Shown here: one piece after another, positions 43,962 through 54,713 of the stretch
Layout of the letters: each line of letters starts with the position of its first letter
Position numbering within the stretch: position 1 is the first letter of the stretch
NCBI GenBank assembly: GCA_037367405.1
Contig: JAZKJV010010134.1
Location: forward strand, 434,001 to 498,000
DNA from: Ottelia alismoides
Taxonomy: Eukaryota; Streptophyta; Magnoliopsida; Alismatales; Hydrocharitaceae
DNA length: 64,000 nt
Reading direction: 5' to 3'
Position numbers and translations under genes: made by a program
Notes under the pieces: generated by a model
Seen by the model: only the letters and a program-made list of their open reading frames with translations
The model's database searches: none
What the model was told of the DNA's origin: nothing

Positions 43962-44458
43962 TTACTCCGCCGATTTCTCAGCCTGTTCAAAAAAATGGCG
44001 AGCGGCTCGACCACTGATCGTCTCGCTCTTCAGCAGTTCCTGTGCGATGGTCTCAATCGCCAGCCAATGCACATCGTCGTTCACTAGTATTCCCGTCTTA
44101 TCTAGCATCCGTCGTTCAAGCGCTCGACTTGACGTTCTCCTCCTGCCCGCATTAGCGCCAATCGACGCACGCCCCGCAAATCTTGAGCGGCACCTTGCGT
44201 ACAAAGCCCGCCGGTTATCCGAGCTTCGGCGACCATCCCCGCCAACAAGATCAGCATCTCATCTTCTAACCAGTCTTTTGTTGGCTTGATCCGCCCTTTT
44301 TGAATTTGACAGGCGCCCAGATAAGCCTGGTTGGGAACGATGGTCACCCGTTGAATCGCTCGCCCCAGTGCAAGAGCGATGACCGCATGCCCTGCCTCGT
44401 GATAGGCGGTAGCTATCAATCTCGCATCGGCTGGTAACGGAGCTTCTCCATTTGGCAT
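43962..44458 (-). pseudogene. FtsH-type M41 peptidase-like protein, single frameshift
   Basis: An M41-domain protein without the AAA ATPase, starting at the ATG at 44458. It has the zinc motif HEAGH in AYHEAGHAVIALALG, IVPNQAYLGACQ, and LLAGMVAEARITGG, all as in the protease domain of FtsH. The frame breaks at about 44117, where one G is missing after CGCTT; the next frame continues with ERRMLDKTGILVNDDVHWLAIETIAQELL up to 43962, which completes the domain. The intact protein would be about 165 residues and soluble, possibly a stand-alone metalloprotease. Together with neighbouring indels this looks like a sequencing problem rather than decay, but both are possible. Confidence 0.8.
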
Positions 44459-45134
44459 AAACGTTGCCTTCTGCTTTTGTGGACGTAATTATAAATTGAC
44501 ACCCTGGCTTGATTGCGGCAGAAGGTGTGTTTCTGCGAGACCCTTAACGCTAGTCCTGGTGATTGAGAAGGTATCACAGATACTCAGTCGTTCGAAGTTG
44601 TGCGAAGATGAAAACGAACACGAAATCAAATTCAACTTCAAAGATATAGACCATCACAAGTACGAGTACGAGCGGCAGTGTTAGATATTCTTACTCAAGT
44701 CTCAAGCCTCAAGTCTCAAGCCTGTAGTCCCGGGGACCCCCGTTTGAAAAATATCTTTTGGGAATCATCGTTTTCCGCCAGATTCAGTTTGACCCAGGGT
44801 ATCGGTAGTGTTATCATTCGGAACGACAGTAGCCCTTTGCTAGACCGATCGAACTTTGTCAATAGACAATTTCAAACGGATCAACCGACTTCGAAATTAG
44901 TGGTCACTACCGGATGGGAATCAAGGATGATTCACTCAAACGTAGTTTCTTGCTTGCAGCCGCGATTGATGTGCATCTGCTCCCAGCCAACTGCTGCTGC
45001 TTACTAGATTACAATGCTTCCAAATTTGCTGCTTTGATTCTTATCGGGGTTGCAAGAGTATCAACAAGTCGATTCGGCCCCGGTGGCTTGTTGGTCCTAA
45101 TTTGCTATGACGGGGTGTGTTTCGGAGTTTGACA
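44459..45134. other. intergenic region without supported genes
   Basis: About 675 bases. A short tandem of TCAAGTC/TCAAGCC units is near 44697-44726. Short open frames exist but none shows family similarity. The 3' part must contain the promoter of the RRM gene. Confidence 0.5.
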
Positions 45135-45486
45135 ATGGGTAAGAAACTGTATTGCGGTAACCTCAGCTACGGCGTGCGATCAGCACAGCTCGAGCAGTTG
45201 TTTTCAGAGTTCGGAAATGTTGTTAGCGCGGCAGGTGATCGAGGATCGCGATACTGGTCGCAGCAAGGGTTTCGGGTTCGTTGAGATGTCATCAGAACAA
45301 GAAGCTACAGCTGCGATCAACGGGCTGAACGGCAAAGACCATGAAGGTCGTAATCTGCAAGTCAACGAGGCTCGTCCTCGTGAAGAACGATCCGGCGGCG
45401 GTGGCGGCGGCGGATACGGTGGTGGCCGTGGCGGCGGAGGCGGCGGTGGTGGTGGCGGTGGCGGTGGACGACGCGATCGCTGGTAA
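45135..45486 (+). pseudogene. glycine-rich RRM RNA-binding protein, single frameshift
   Basis: A short RNA-recognition-motif protein. The N-terminal frame gives RNP2 (LYCGNLSY) and LEQLFSEFGNVVSA; the second frame gives VIEDRDTGRSKGFGFVEMSS with RNP1 (KGFGFVEM) and a Gly-rich tail ending GRRDRW. The two parts join at about 45230, where one extra G (GCGGCAG for GCGCAG) must be removed. The complete protein would be about 117 residues. Bacterial RRM proteins of this type are often cold-induced RNA chaperones. An intrinsic terminator follows. It is one of four neighbouring genes with indels, so the break may be a consensus error. Confidence 0.85.
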
Positions 45487-45523
45487 TTCACCCTCCAATA
45501 TTTGGAATTAGGTGCAAACACTC

Positions 45524-45556
45524 AGCAGGTTGGCTTTTAGCCAGCCTGCTTTTTTT
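45524..45556 (+). terminator. intrinsic terminator after the RRM gene
   Basis: Arm AGCAGGTTGGCT (45524-45535), loop TTT, arm AGCCAGCCTGCT (45539-45550), then six T. One wobble pair in twelve. It is 38 bases past the stop and is the clearest terminator in the window. Confidence 0.9.
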
Positions 45557-45635
45557 GTTGGTATGCGGAGCAACTGCTTTGCCAAACTTTCTTTAGGCGT
45601 CACGATGTCGGGAGGCGAGTGAACTTGGCAAAACG

Positions 45636-45905
45636 CCTTCCGGGCTCGTCCCGGATGGATTCACGTTTGGAAACCAGAGCGTTGATCGAGCGAAGGAATC
45701 GTTGAATGGATCGGCATAGGGAACCCACCCTTAACCTTGCGACATTCGGGCTTGCCCCAATGGTTTAGGTTTGATTAACCGAATTACGTTAGCGATTGGA
45801 AATGTGCTTCCATCTGGACAAGCCAGAAGGCAAGCTTGCGCGGTAAGGCACCGGTTCTGCTGGTTCCCAAACGTTAACCCATCGGGACGAGCCCGAAGGT
45901 GCATG
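45636..45905 (+). repeat. large inverted-repeat (MITE-like) element, copy 2
   Basis: Left end CCTTCCGGGCTCGTCCCGGATGG, then GATTCACGTTTGGAAACCAG, and right end CCATCGGGACGAGCCCGAAGG read inward after GGTTCCCAAACG. It has one copy of the 89-base internal unit, plus CTGGACAAGCCAGAAGG as in copies 1 and 3. It lies between the RRM gene and the DUF4256 gene; no transposase. Confidence 0.7.
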
Positions 45906-46032
45906 GCCGAGTTCGAGCGTCCCCTGTTTCTCGGTTACACCGGTTAGTTGGTTTGTAAGCTAACCCCAAAATTTAAGTTGGACAGAGCACTAGCCATAGG
46001 TCTTAGGCTTTGGGACTTGCACCCGAAAAGCA

Positions 46033-46638
46033 CTACACCAGCAAAGACCTCTGAAACCTCTAGCGGGCGTAGTAGGATTGCGCACCGTTATGGTACACAA
46101 AGACTTGGCCATATCGAAAATCACCAAAGATCGCTCCACCCAGCTTTCGGATCTCAGGAGGCGTTTTCAACCAGCTGGACGTTTTGGAATCGAAAATTCC
46201 AAGTTCTTGTAGTTGGCGATATTGATGCTCGGTCAACAGATCGATGCCCATCGCCGCAGCCATATCGACCGCGTTGTTCTCTGGCTTATGCTCTTTTCTC
46301 GACTCAAGCCCCTCGCGATCGTAGCAGGTACTTCTTCGGCCTAGAGGGCTTTCGGTAGAGCAGTCCATGAATGTAAACTCGCCGGTCTTTGGGTCATGAC
46401 CAACGACATCGGGCTCACCGCCGGTCTGCTCCATCGCCATTAGCGCAGAAAGCTTGCTTGGGTTGAGTTCCAATCTGGCGCACACGGTGGCCCACTCGAT
46501 TCCCGGATGGCGTTGCATGTGCTCTTCGAATCGGGCTTTCAATGATCGTAACAGCGAATCAAAAAGGTTCGGTTTCGCGCTTTTTGCGGAGGCTTTTTGG
46601 GCATAGGATCGCCATAGGTTGGTGGCAAAACGGAGCAA
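46033..46638 (-). pseudogene. DUF4256 protein, frame changes at the C-terminus
   Basis: A protein of the DUF4256 family: WATVCARLELNPSKLSALMAMEQTGGEPDVVGHD, DCSTESPLGRRSTCYDREGLESRK, DMAAAMGIDLLTEHQYRQLQ and KLGGAIFGDFRYGQVFVYHNGAQSYYA are nearly invariant in the family. The start is a TTG at 46638, because no in-frame ATG precedes the conserved part. The family normally ends YYAARGFRGxLxV. Here an extra base in a CCC run (about 46065) causes an early stop at 46060, and the expected ending is regained if another base (an A on the plus strand near 46044) is added, giving a stop at 46033. These two compensating indels fit a consensus error. Function of DUF4256 is unknown. Confidence 0.8.
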
Positions 46639-46770
46639 TTAAGATAATCTACCGTCACAATCGCTAGAGGCCACTTGCCGAAAAAGACACCCGACCCTAA
46701 AGATTACGCCGAAGTACTATTTGCATTCAGGTAAATAATTCTAACCCAGCGACTGTAAGGAAAAAATTCT

Positions 46771-48905
<2,135 letters not shown>

Positions 48906-48909
48906 CAAC

Positions 48910-48926
48910 TGCTAGCAAAGCTAGCA
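48910..48926 (+). terminator. short hairpin after mdh
   Basis: Arms TGCTAGC and GCTAGCA with an AAA loop, starting five bases after the mdh stop. No T-run follows, so it is only a weak terminator candidate. Confidence 0.35.
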
Positions 48927-49126
48927 ATTCAAGTGTGAGTTCCCGCACTCTCCCATCAGTTGGCGTTGACGTAGGTTTCGCCAACACATAAAAAGCTTGG
49001 AACTGCTTGCTGCTTTTCTTTTCGCCACAAGGCACAAGAGCTGCAACGAGCAGTTGCTAGGGAATGGAATGCTGATGATGGAGAGGTCAAGCACCAATAC
49101 TTTTCTCGTAAGCGAATGGCGACTAC

Positions 49127-49903
49127 ATGCGCAACCGTCTTGATTGCACCGCAAGTGAGCTCTCAACGCGTCTCGAAAAACGTTATTCCGAATTAACGAC
49201 TCCACAGCCTCCGCGACCTTCGACTAGCACATCTCCGATATGCCTGTTTGGTCCCGAGCGATACGAACCTCGTTATGAATACCCCCTAATCGTTTGGCTG
49301 CACAGTTGCAATAGCAACGAAACCGAGCTTGCTAGGGTAATGCCGAACTTCAGTTTGCAGAATTATGTTGCCTGTGCCCCCCGTGGAACGCAAGCGACCG
49401 ATCCATGTGGAAAGTGTTACCAGTGGGCATCCTCGCCAACCGCAACAGCCGTCGCAGAAGAATCGATTTTTGAAGCGATTGATGTAGCTACCTCTCAGTT
49501 TTCCATCGCCTCACATCGTATTTTTATTGCAGGCTTTGGTGCTGGTGGCAGCATGGCCTGGCGAATTGGTTTGCGCTATCCCGATTTCTTCGCAGGTGCC
49601 ATCAGCATTTGTGGAAAATTTCCAACACAGCATCAACCACTGGCCAAACTCGCTATGGCTCGCCAACTACCTACCTTGTGGATGTATGGCGGCCAATCTA
49701 ATCGGTGCGGGGTCGATCAAGTTTGCGAAAGCCTGCCCGTCTTGCACACCGCTCGCCTGAAAGTGGACGTCCAGCAATACCCTTGCGGCGACGAACTGCT
49801 AACCAACATGCTTTCAGCCCTCAATTGCTGGATCATGGAGCATGTCACCAAGCAGCCAGCACGTTTTGAAGAAATGCGTGAAGAGAGTTTTTCGCGCAAT
49901 TAG
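49127..49903 (+). CDS. degenerate alpha/beta hydrolase
   Basis: A 258-residue protein with the shape of a polyhydroxybutyrate-depolymerase or carboxylesterase-type alpha/beta hydrolase: LIVWLHSCNSNETEL (strand 3 and oxyanion region), NYVACAPRG, RIFIAGFGAGGSMAWRIG (nucleophile elbow) and LWMYGGQSNR. The nucleophile position of the GxSxG elbow is Gly (GFGAGG), and the usual catalytic His in the GGHEL segment is Asp (CGDEL). The protein is therefore probably not a classical hydrolase; it may bind a ligand or be a scaffold. No signal peptide is seen. It follows mdh after about 220 bases without obvious operon linkage. Confidence 0.75.
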   Translation: MRNRLDCTASELSTRLEKRYSELTTPQPPRPSTSTSPICLFGPERYEPRYEYPLIVWLHSCNSNETELARVMPNFSLQNYVACAPRGTQATDPCGKCYQWASSPTATAVAEESIFEAIDVATSQFSIASHRIFIAGFGAGGSMAWRIGLRYPDFFAGAISICGKFPTQHQPLAKLAMARQLPTLWMYGGQSNRCGVDQVCESLPVLHTARLKVDVQQYPCGDELLTNMLSALNCWIMEHVTKQPARFEEMREESFSRN

Positions 49904-49945
49904 TGCTTCTTTCGCATGCGCGGATCACGGCGGTACGATTTGGTG

Positions 49946-49968
49946 GGTCGCTTCTGCCGGAAGCGACT
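49946..49968. repeat. GGTCGC hairpin repeat, copy 3
   Basis: Arms GGTCGCTTC and GAAGCGACT around the TGCCG loop. Relative to copy 1 the ACC/GGT pairs have become TTC/GAA, a compensatory change. It is 43 bases past the stop of the hydrolase gene. Confidence 0.6.
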
Positions 49969-50050
49969 AGGATACACCGTCTAAGGTGCCCGACCAATCC
50001 GGAGCATTAAACCCTACGCTTCAAAGATGTATCCGGGTTGTCCATTTAAC

Positions 50051-50471
50051 TTCGGGCTCGTCCCGATGGATTCACGTTTGGAAACCAGAACGTTGATGGA
50101 GTGAAGGAATCGGTGAATCCATCATCGTATGGAACCCCATTCGGGCCTGCCCCGATGGATTCACGTTTGGAAACCAGAACGTTGATCAAGCGAAGGAATC
50201 GTTGAATGCATCGTCGTATGGAACGCCTTCGGGCTTGCCCCGATGGATTCACGTTTGGAAACCAGAACGTTGATCAAGCGAAGGAATCGTTGAATGCATC
50301 ATCGCATGGAACCCCATTCGGGCTTGCCCCAATGGTTTAGGGTTTGGTGAGCGCAAAAACGTTCGCGAACGAAAATGCGCTCCGATCTGGCTAAGCCAGA
50401 AGGAAAGCTCGCGTGATCAGCCCAGCTTCTGCTGGTTGCCAAACGTGGATCCATCGGGGCGAGCCCGAAGG
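50051..50471 (+). repeat. large inverted-repeat (MITE-like) element, copy 3, with an 89-base tandem array
   Basis: Three tandem units start at 50051, 50140 and 50228, and a partial fourth at 50317 (periods 89, 88, 89); each begins TTCGGGCTCG or TTCGGGCTTG and contains GATTCACGTTTGGAAACCAG. The right end GGATCCATCGGGGCGAGCCCGAAGG is the inverse of the left end, so the element has terminal inverted repeats of about 40 bases. It fills the gap 49969-50570 with no gene. Confidence 0.75.
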
Positions 50472-50570
50472 CGTATGACCATGTTCGCGCGCCTATCGTT
50501 TCCTGCTTACTTCAATCATTTAGTTATTAAGCTAACCCTCAAATCCAATCGTGTGGAAGCACTAGCTCGG

Positions 50571-53500
50571 TTACCGTACGGTCGACTTGCCAGCTTTTGC
50601 GGTCTCAGGAACATCTTGCGGAACGAATCCGAGGTAGGCCATCAGGTCTCGAACTTCCTCGGCGGTCAAGTTATCCATCAGCCCACTGGGCATTAGGGAA
50701 ACTTTGCTTGGATGAATCTGGTCGATGTCTTGCTCAGCTACAACTGCTTCTTTCAAATTCGAATCGCGGATGGTGATACTTCCATCCGTATTCGTCGAAA
50801 GGATACCGCTATAGACTTTGCCACTGACTGTCAGTACTCGTTTGGTGGCATATTGATCGCTGATCACATGCGAAGGGAACAGGATCGATTCCAAGACCTC
50901 TTTTCGAGTGAATCGCTTAGCGATACTCGTTAAGTCTGGTCCGATGGCGGCTCCCGTACGTCCCATACGATGGCAGTTTGCGCATTGAGCTTTCGTGTAA
51001 GCAGCTTGCCCCTCAGTAACATTTCCCTTGCGACCTTCGGTTGAATTGAAGTACTCAGTCAGGGTTTCTACATTCCAGATCGAACCACTTTCGCTCTTTG
51101 GAAGTGCGGCCTCTGGTCGATTGGGGTAGTTGCTCGCAAACCATTTTTGCCAGGACGACAATTGAGCGACTTCATCGCTATCTGACTCACTGGGGTTTTC
51201 GCCTGTCCAATACCTAATCAAGTCCAAAGCCGGTTTGGGGCTTTCGCCTTGCTCGACCATTCTCAATCCATGCAGAATCACCTCGCGATAAGCATCACTA
51301 TCGTCAGCCGCAAGCGGTATCGTTCGTAACGCCCCCATGACTTCCGTCACGGCAAACGACTCGAGGACCGGGAGGCTACGAATCAGGTAATCCCAATTTT
51401 CGTCACTTGGATGTTGAGCCAGGCCAAGTGCAACAGCTTGCCGTCGCTCCGGTGACCGCAACCATACCTGACGCAGATACGCTATCGATTCAGCATCACC
51501 GCTTTGCGATAGCATCGCGGTGATACCCGTTCTTAGCCGTTTGTACTGATCTCCTTCGAACCCTGGAGCATCGATTTCTTGGTCAAGTCTACGAAGTGTC
51601 TTCAAATCCGTTTCCGACAGTTTCTCTGGATATCGGTAGAGTGACACTAAAGCGGCATTGGGCCACTTTGCACCTTCAGAAACGAAGATTCTCGCTTCTT
51701 CCAGAGGCAGGTCACGGCAAATGTCCTTGGTCACATTCATGACGTACAGTGGAACACTGCTACCGGCATCGGCAAGCTGGGACTCTTCGAAGAATTTCAC
51801 CAAGGCAAACCGCTGAGCGGCTGTCCACTGGTGTTTAAAGAATCGCAAATGCATTGCGATGTTGATCCGCTCAGCCAGATCAATGTCGGATTGAATGTAG
51901 CTGATCGCTTCATCGATGATTTCTTCCGCGTTCAAATAAGCCAGAATGCGAATGAGTTCACGATTCAGCAAGGGCTCGCCGATTGGGAATTCGGCAGCAA
52001 GCTTCTTGCGAAGTTCGACCGCTTCTTCTGGCTTGATATTCCCACGTGCTAAGGCGACTTGCGTTACTCGCAAAAGGTCCACTAGATTTCGATCGCTGAC
52101 AAAACCGTCCAATAGTCGCTCGACACACTTTAGAACTTGTTTGGCGTTTTCGGCAGTTGGCTCTGAGATCATCAGTGCCAATGCGGATTGGATTTGAAGA
52201 CGCTGTTCATCACTGTTTAGAAACTCATCTCGCCATTGGTCAGATGGAATCTTCTCCAGTAATCGCCGGGAGGACCAGGCGATGTATCTGTCGTCGCTGG
52301 ACAGAAGCGGGGCCAAGTCATTTAAGTCGGCTGGACTACCGGCTCGAAGTAATGCTTCGAGGGCCGCGAGTTGCACATTGCGGTCCGAATCACGAACCAA
52401 TTCTCGCAAACGTGTGATCGCCGATTCGGAACCTGGGTGCATGGCGAGCAGCTTTGTTGCTTGCAATCGCACAGGTTCACTGGATGAGTCTGACAAGGAA
52501 ATCAAGAGTTCGGGTTGAGGTACTGGGCCGAACAGTTGCATTAATTCCAACGCACGGACTCGATACTTGGCCGGATTCTCATCGCTGTATGCGACTCCAG
52601 CAACCATCTCCGGCCAACTGGCCCCTAATTCTTTCTTGAGCATAGCGATGGCCTGGCGCGCCCAAGCGGATTCCAATTGTGGTTGCTTGATGGCTTGCGA
52701 AATGCCTTGTCCAAGGTCCTTAACTGAGGCCGGAACCTCACCACGCCACTTCACGCGGTAGATTCCGCCCTTGGTATTGCGACCACCAGTACAAAAGTAA
52801 AGTGCCCCATCGGGACCGACCGCAAGGTCAGTAACGTTCAGTGGTTGTCCTTGCAAGAACACCTCCTGCTCAGCGCGACGTCCACCCTCCGTCAGCTTGA
52901 CACTCAGAATTCGGCCCTCGGACCAATCCGCCAAGAATAGGTTGCCGTGATAGCGTTGAGGAAACATCAGGTGATCATAAACCACGGCACCGGTTGGTGA
53001 ACCTCGGCCTGTTTCAAGCAACGCGGGGACCCGATCGACAAAGTGGTTTGGCCACTTTGCCCAACCGCTTCTCCATCCGTATTCGCCACCTTCCAAAACT
53101 TGATAAAGACTTGTCGGGCTGTACCAAACGGCACCGACATCGGACTCCATGTCGCTATCGTGAACATAGAGATTTCCGTTGGGATGGAAGGTCAAATCGT
53201 AGGCGTTTCGAAAACCGCCGGCAACCAATTCAACTTTTTCAGCATCAACATCCATCCGAAAGACCACACCGCCCGGCGCTTTGATGCCAGCCGCATGTCC
53301 ACCTGGATCTTCCAAGCGAGGTTGAGCAAGATCGCCTTCATAGAATGCCTTCAAACTGCTTGTATCTGCGTAGGGTCGGTCCAAACTGACATGGTTTCCG
53401 AGAATGCAATAGATCAATCCGTCAGGACCCAGTAAAAGTGCGTGAGCACCGTGTTCGCCGGGCGAACCTTTGAACCCAATGACCTTTTTCACTTCTTCCA

Positions 53501-54371
53501 TGGATCCGTTGCGATCACGGTCCGCCAGTCGGTAAATGCCATTACCTTCGGGACCATCGCCGGTTACAAACAGATCACCGTTAAGCGGCAAAATGCCTTG
53601 CACATTTTTCATCTCTTCGCAGTAAACGCGAGTCTTGTCGACACTACCGTCTTTGTCGCTATCGTAAATCAGCAGCAATGGGCCTCCTTCTTGGGATGCC
53701 ACGACATGGCCGAATTCATTGAAAGCCATACTGATCAATGAACCTGTCGTCTCATTGCTTAGGATTTCATCTACCTCGAATTCAGGGCTGATGCGAAATC
53801 GAGAATGCTCTGAAACTTGCTTTTGTTCGACTTCTTCGCGACGATCCCAAGGCGGAGTTTCTCCTAACTGGCCAAACTCTTGAGCCTTTTTCCATTGCGA
53901 GTCGTTGTAAGTTGCACTTTGCCAACCTGGAACCACCTCTAAAGCGGTACGCCACGTCTCGTCCGTGGAAAAACTCAACCAATTGCCATCGATCGGCTTG
54001 ACGAAAACACGGGCGACTAGTGCTGCTGGGCCAGCGGCAACATTGGTTGCCTTAATCGCGATGACATTGCGGCCACGACCGAGCAACCGTGTAATGTCGT
54101 ACTTTTCCATCTGGCGAATCGATGCGCCTTGACCAACCCGTCGTCCGTTGACGTATAACTCATAGCGATCATCGGCCGTCAACGTTACGGTTGCTTCTTC
54201 AATGCTTGAGACTTGCAGGGTCTTGCGAAAATAACAATCGCCCTTCACCGCTTGCCCGCGTGGATGTTCCGGTGACCATATCCATTTGGCCTCCTGGGCT
54301 GAGGTGGACAGGCTGAAAACCGAGCACAACAAAAGCGGTAGGCTATAGATAGCTTTTCTAAGCGATGGCAT
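50571..54371 (-). CDS. PVC-type haem-binding CxxCH protein with propeller and HEAT-like repeats
   Basis: A 1266-residue secreted protein from the ATG at 54371, which begins a signal peptide. The first about 180 residues form a jelly-roll-like domain (WIWSPEHPRG, DDRYELYVNGRRVGQG). Residues about 200-560 are a PQQ-dehydrogenase-like propeller (PVC class, NGIYRLADRDRNG, HGAHALLLGPDGL, FRNAYDLTFHPNGNLYVHDSD). Helical HEAT-like repeats follow, and the C-terminus carries a cytochrome c motif CANCHRMG near residue 1130 with GPDLTSIAKRF. Such proteins are thought to be periplasmic electron-transfer oxidoreductases for sugars or glycans. The gene is divergent from the isochorismatase-ThuA gene. Confidence 0.95.
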   Translation of the reverse strand: MPSLRKAIYSLPLLLCSVFSLSTSAQEAKWIWSPEHPRGQAVKGDCYFRKTLQVSSIEEATVTLTADDRYELYVNGRRVGQGASIRQMEKYDITRLLGRGRNVIAIKATNVAAGPAALVARVFVKPIDGNWLSFSTDETWRTALEVVPGWQSATYNDSQWKKAQEFGQLGETPPWDRREEVEQKQVSEHSRFRISPEFEVDEILSNETTGSLISMAFNEFGHVVASQEGGPLLLIYDSDKDGSVDKTRVYCEEMKNVQGILPLNGDLFVTGDGPEGNGIYRLADRDRNGSMEEVKKVIGFKGSPGEHGAHALLLGPDGLIYCILGNHVSLDRPYADTSSLKAFYEGDLAQPRLEDPGGHAAGIKAPGGVVFRMDVDAEKVELVAGGFRNAYDLTFHPNGNLYVHDSDMESDVGAVWYSPTSLYQVLEGGEYGWRSGWAKWPNHFVDRVPALLETGRGSPTGAVVYDHLMFPQRYHGNLFLADWSEGRILSVKLTEGGRRAEQEVFLQGQPLNVTDLAVGPDGALYFCTGGRNTKGGIYRVKWRGEVPASVKDLGQGISQAIKQPQLESAWARQAIAMLKKELGASWPEMVAGVAYSDENPAKYRVRALELMQLFGPVPQPELLISLSDSSSEPVRLQATKLLAMHPGSESAITRLRELVRDSDRNVQLAALEALLRAGSPADLNDLAPLLSSDDRYIAWSSRRLLEKIPSDQWRDEFLNSDEQRLQIQSALALMISEPTAENAKQVLKCVERLLDGFVSDRNLVDLLRVTQVALARGNIKPEEAVELRKKLAAEFPIGEPLLNRELIRILAYLNAEEIIDEAISYIQSDIDLAERINIAMHLRFFKHQWTAAQRFALVKFFEESQLADAGSSVPLYVMNVTKDICRDLPLEEARIFVSEGAKWPNAALVSLYRYPEKLSETDLKTLRRLDQEIDAPGFEGDQYKRLRTGITAMLSQSGDAESIAYLRQVWLRSPERRQAVALGLAQHPSDENWDYLIRSLPVLESFAVTEVMGALRTIPLAADDSDAYREVILHGLRMVEQGESPKPALDLIRYWTGENPSESDSDEVAQLSSWQKWFASNYPNRPEAALPKSESGSIWNVETLTEYFNSTEGRKGNVTEGQAAYTKAQCANCHRMGRTGAAIGPDLTSIAKRFTRKEVLESILFPSHVISDQYATKRVLTVSGKVYSGILSTNTDGSITIRDSNLKEAVVAEQDIDQIHPSKVSLMPSGLMDNLTAEEVRDLMAYLGFVPQDVPETAKAGKSTVR

Positions 54372-54713
54372 AGGATCAATCCGATGATCATGGATTTTGC
54401 AAACGCGTCCCGGTTCCATGGGATCGCATATTTAGGCGCAGAATGTGCGACTTTAGTTTTTCATAACCGAAGGGAGCTAACGGCGTCAATTTCAATATGC
54501 CAAGAATTTGGCCGGAGTTATCGAGTTCAACACTTACGTTTGCATTCTGGTAAAATTGCACTGTCCAGTGCCATCCAAAGCCTGGATGTGTACAGAAAAG
54601 ATGCGACGGGCGGCCAATTCCTAGATTGCGCCTCTTGCTACTGGGCTTATGCTTGCCCTTCCGGTAACCTACCCTTGGTTGTGTCCTACCCAACTACTCC
54701 CTCCGAGCTAAAC

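Noticed and set aside
44496..44684. 62-codon open frame in the gap before the RRM gene
   Set aside because: Low complexity, no homology that I can recognise and no ribosome site.
50051..50340. Tandem repeats near 50.1 kb as a CRISPR array
   Set aside because: The 89-base units are almost entirely repeat, with no variable spacers of 30-40 bases and no cas genes in the window.
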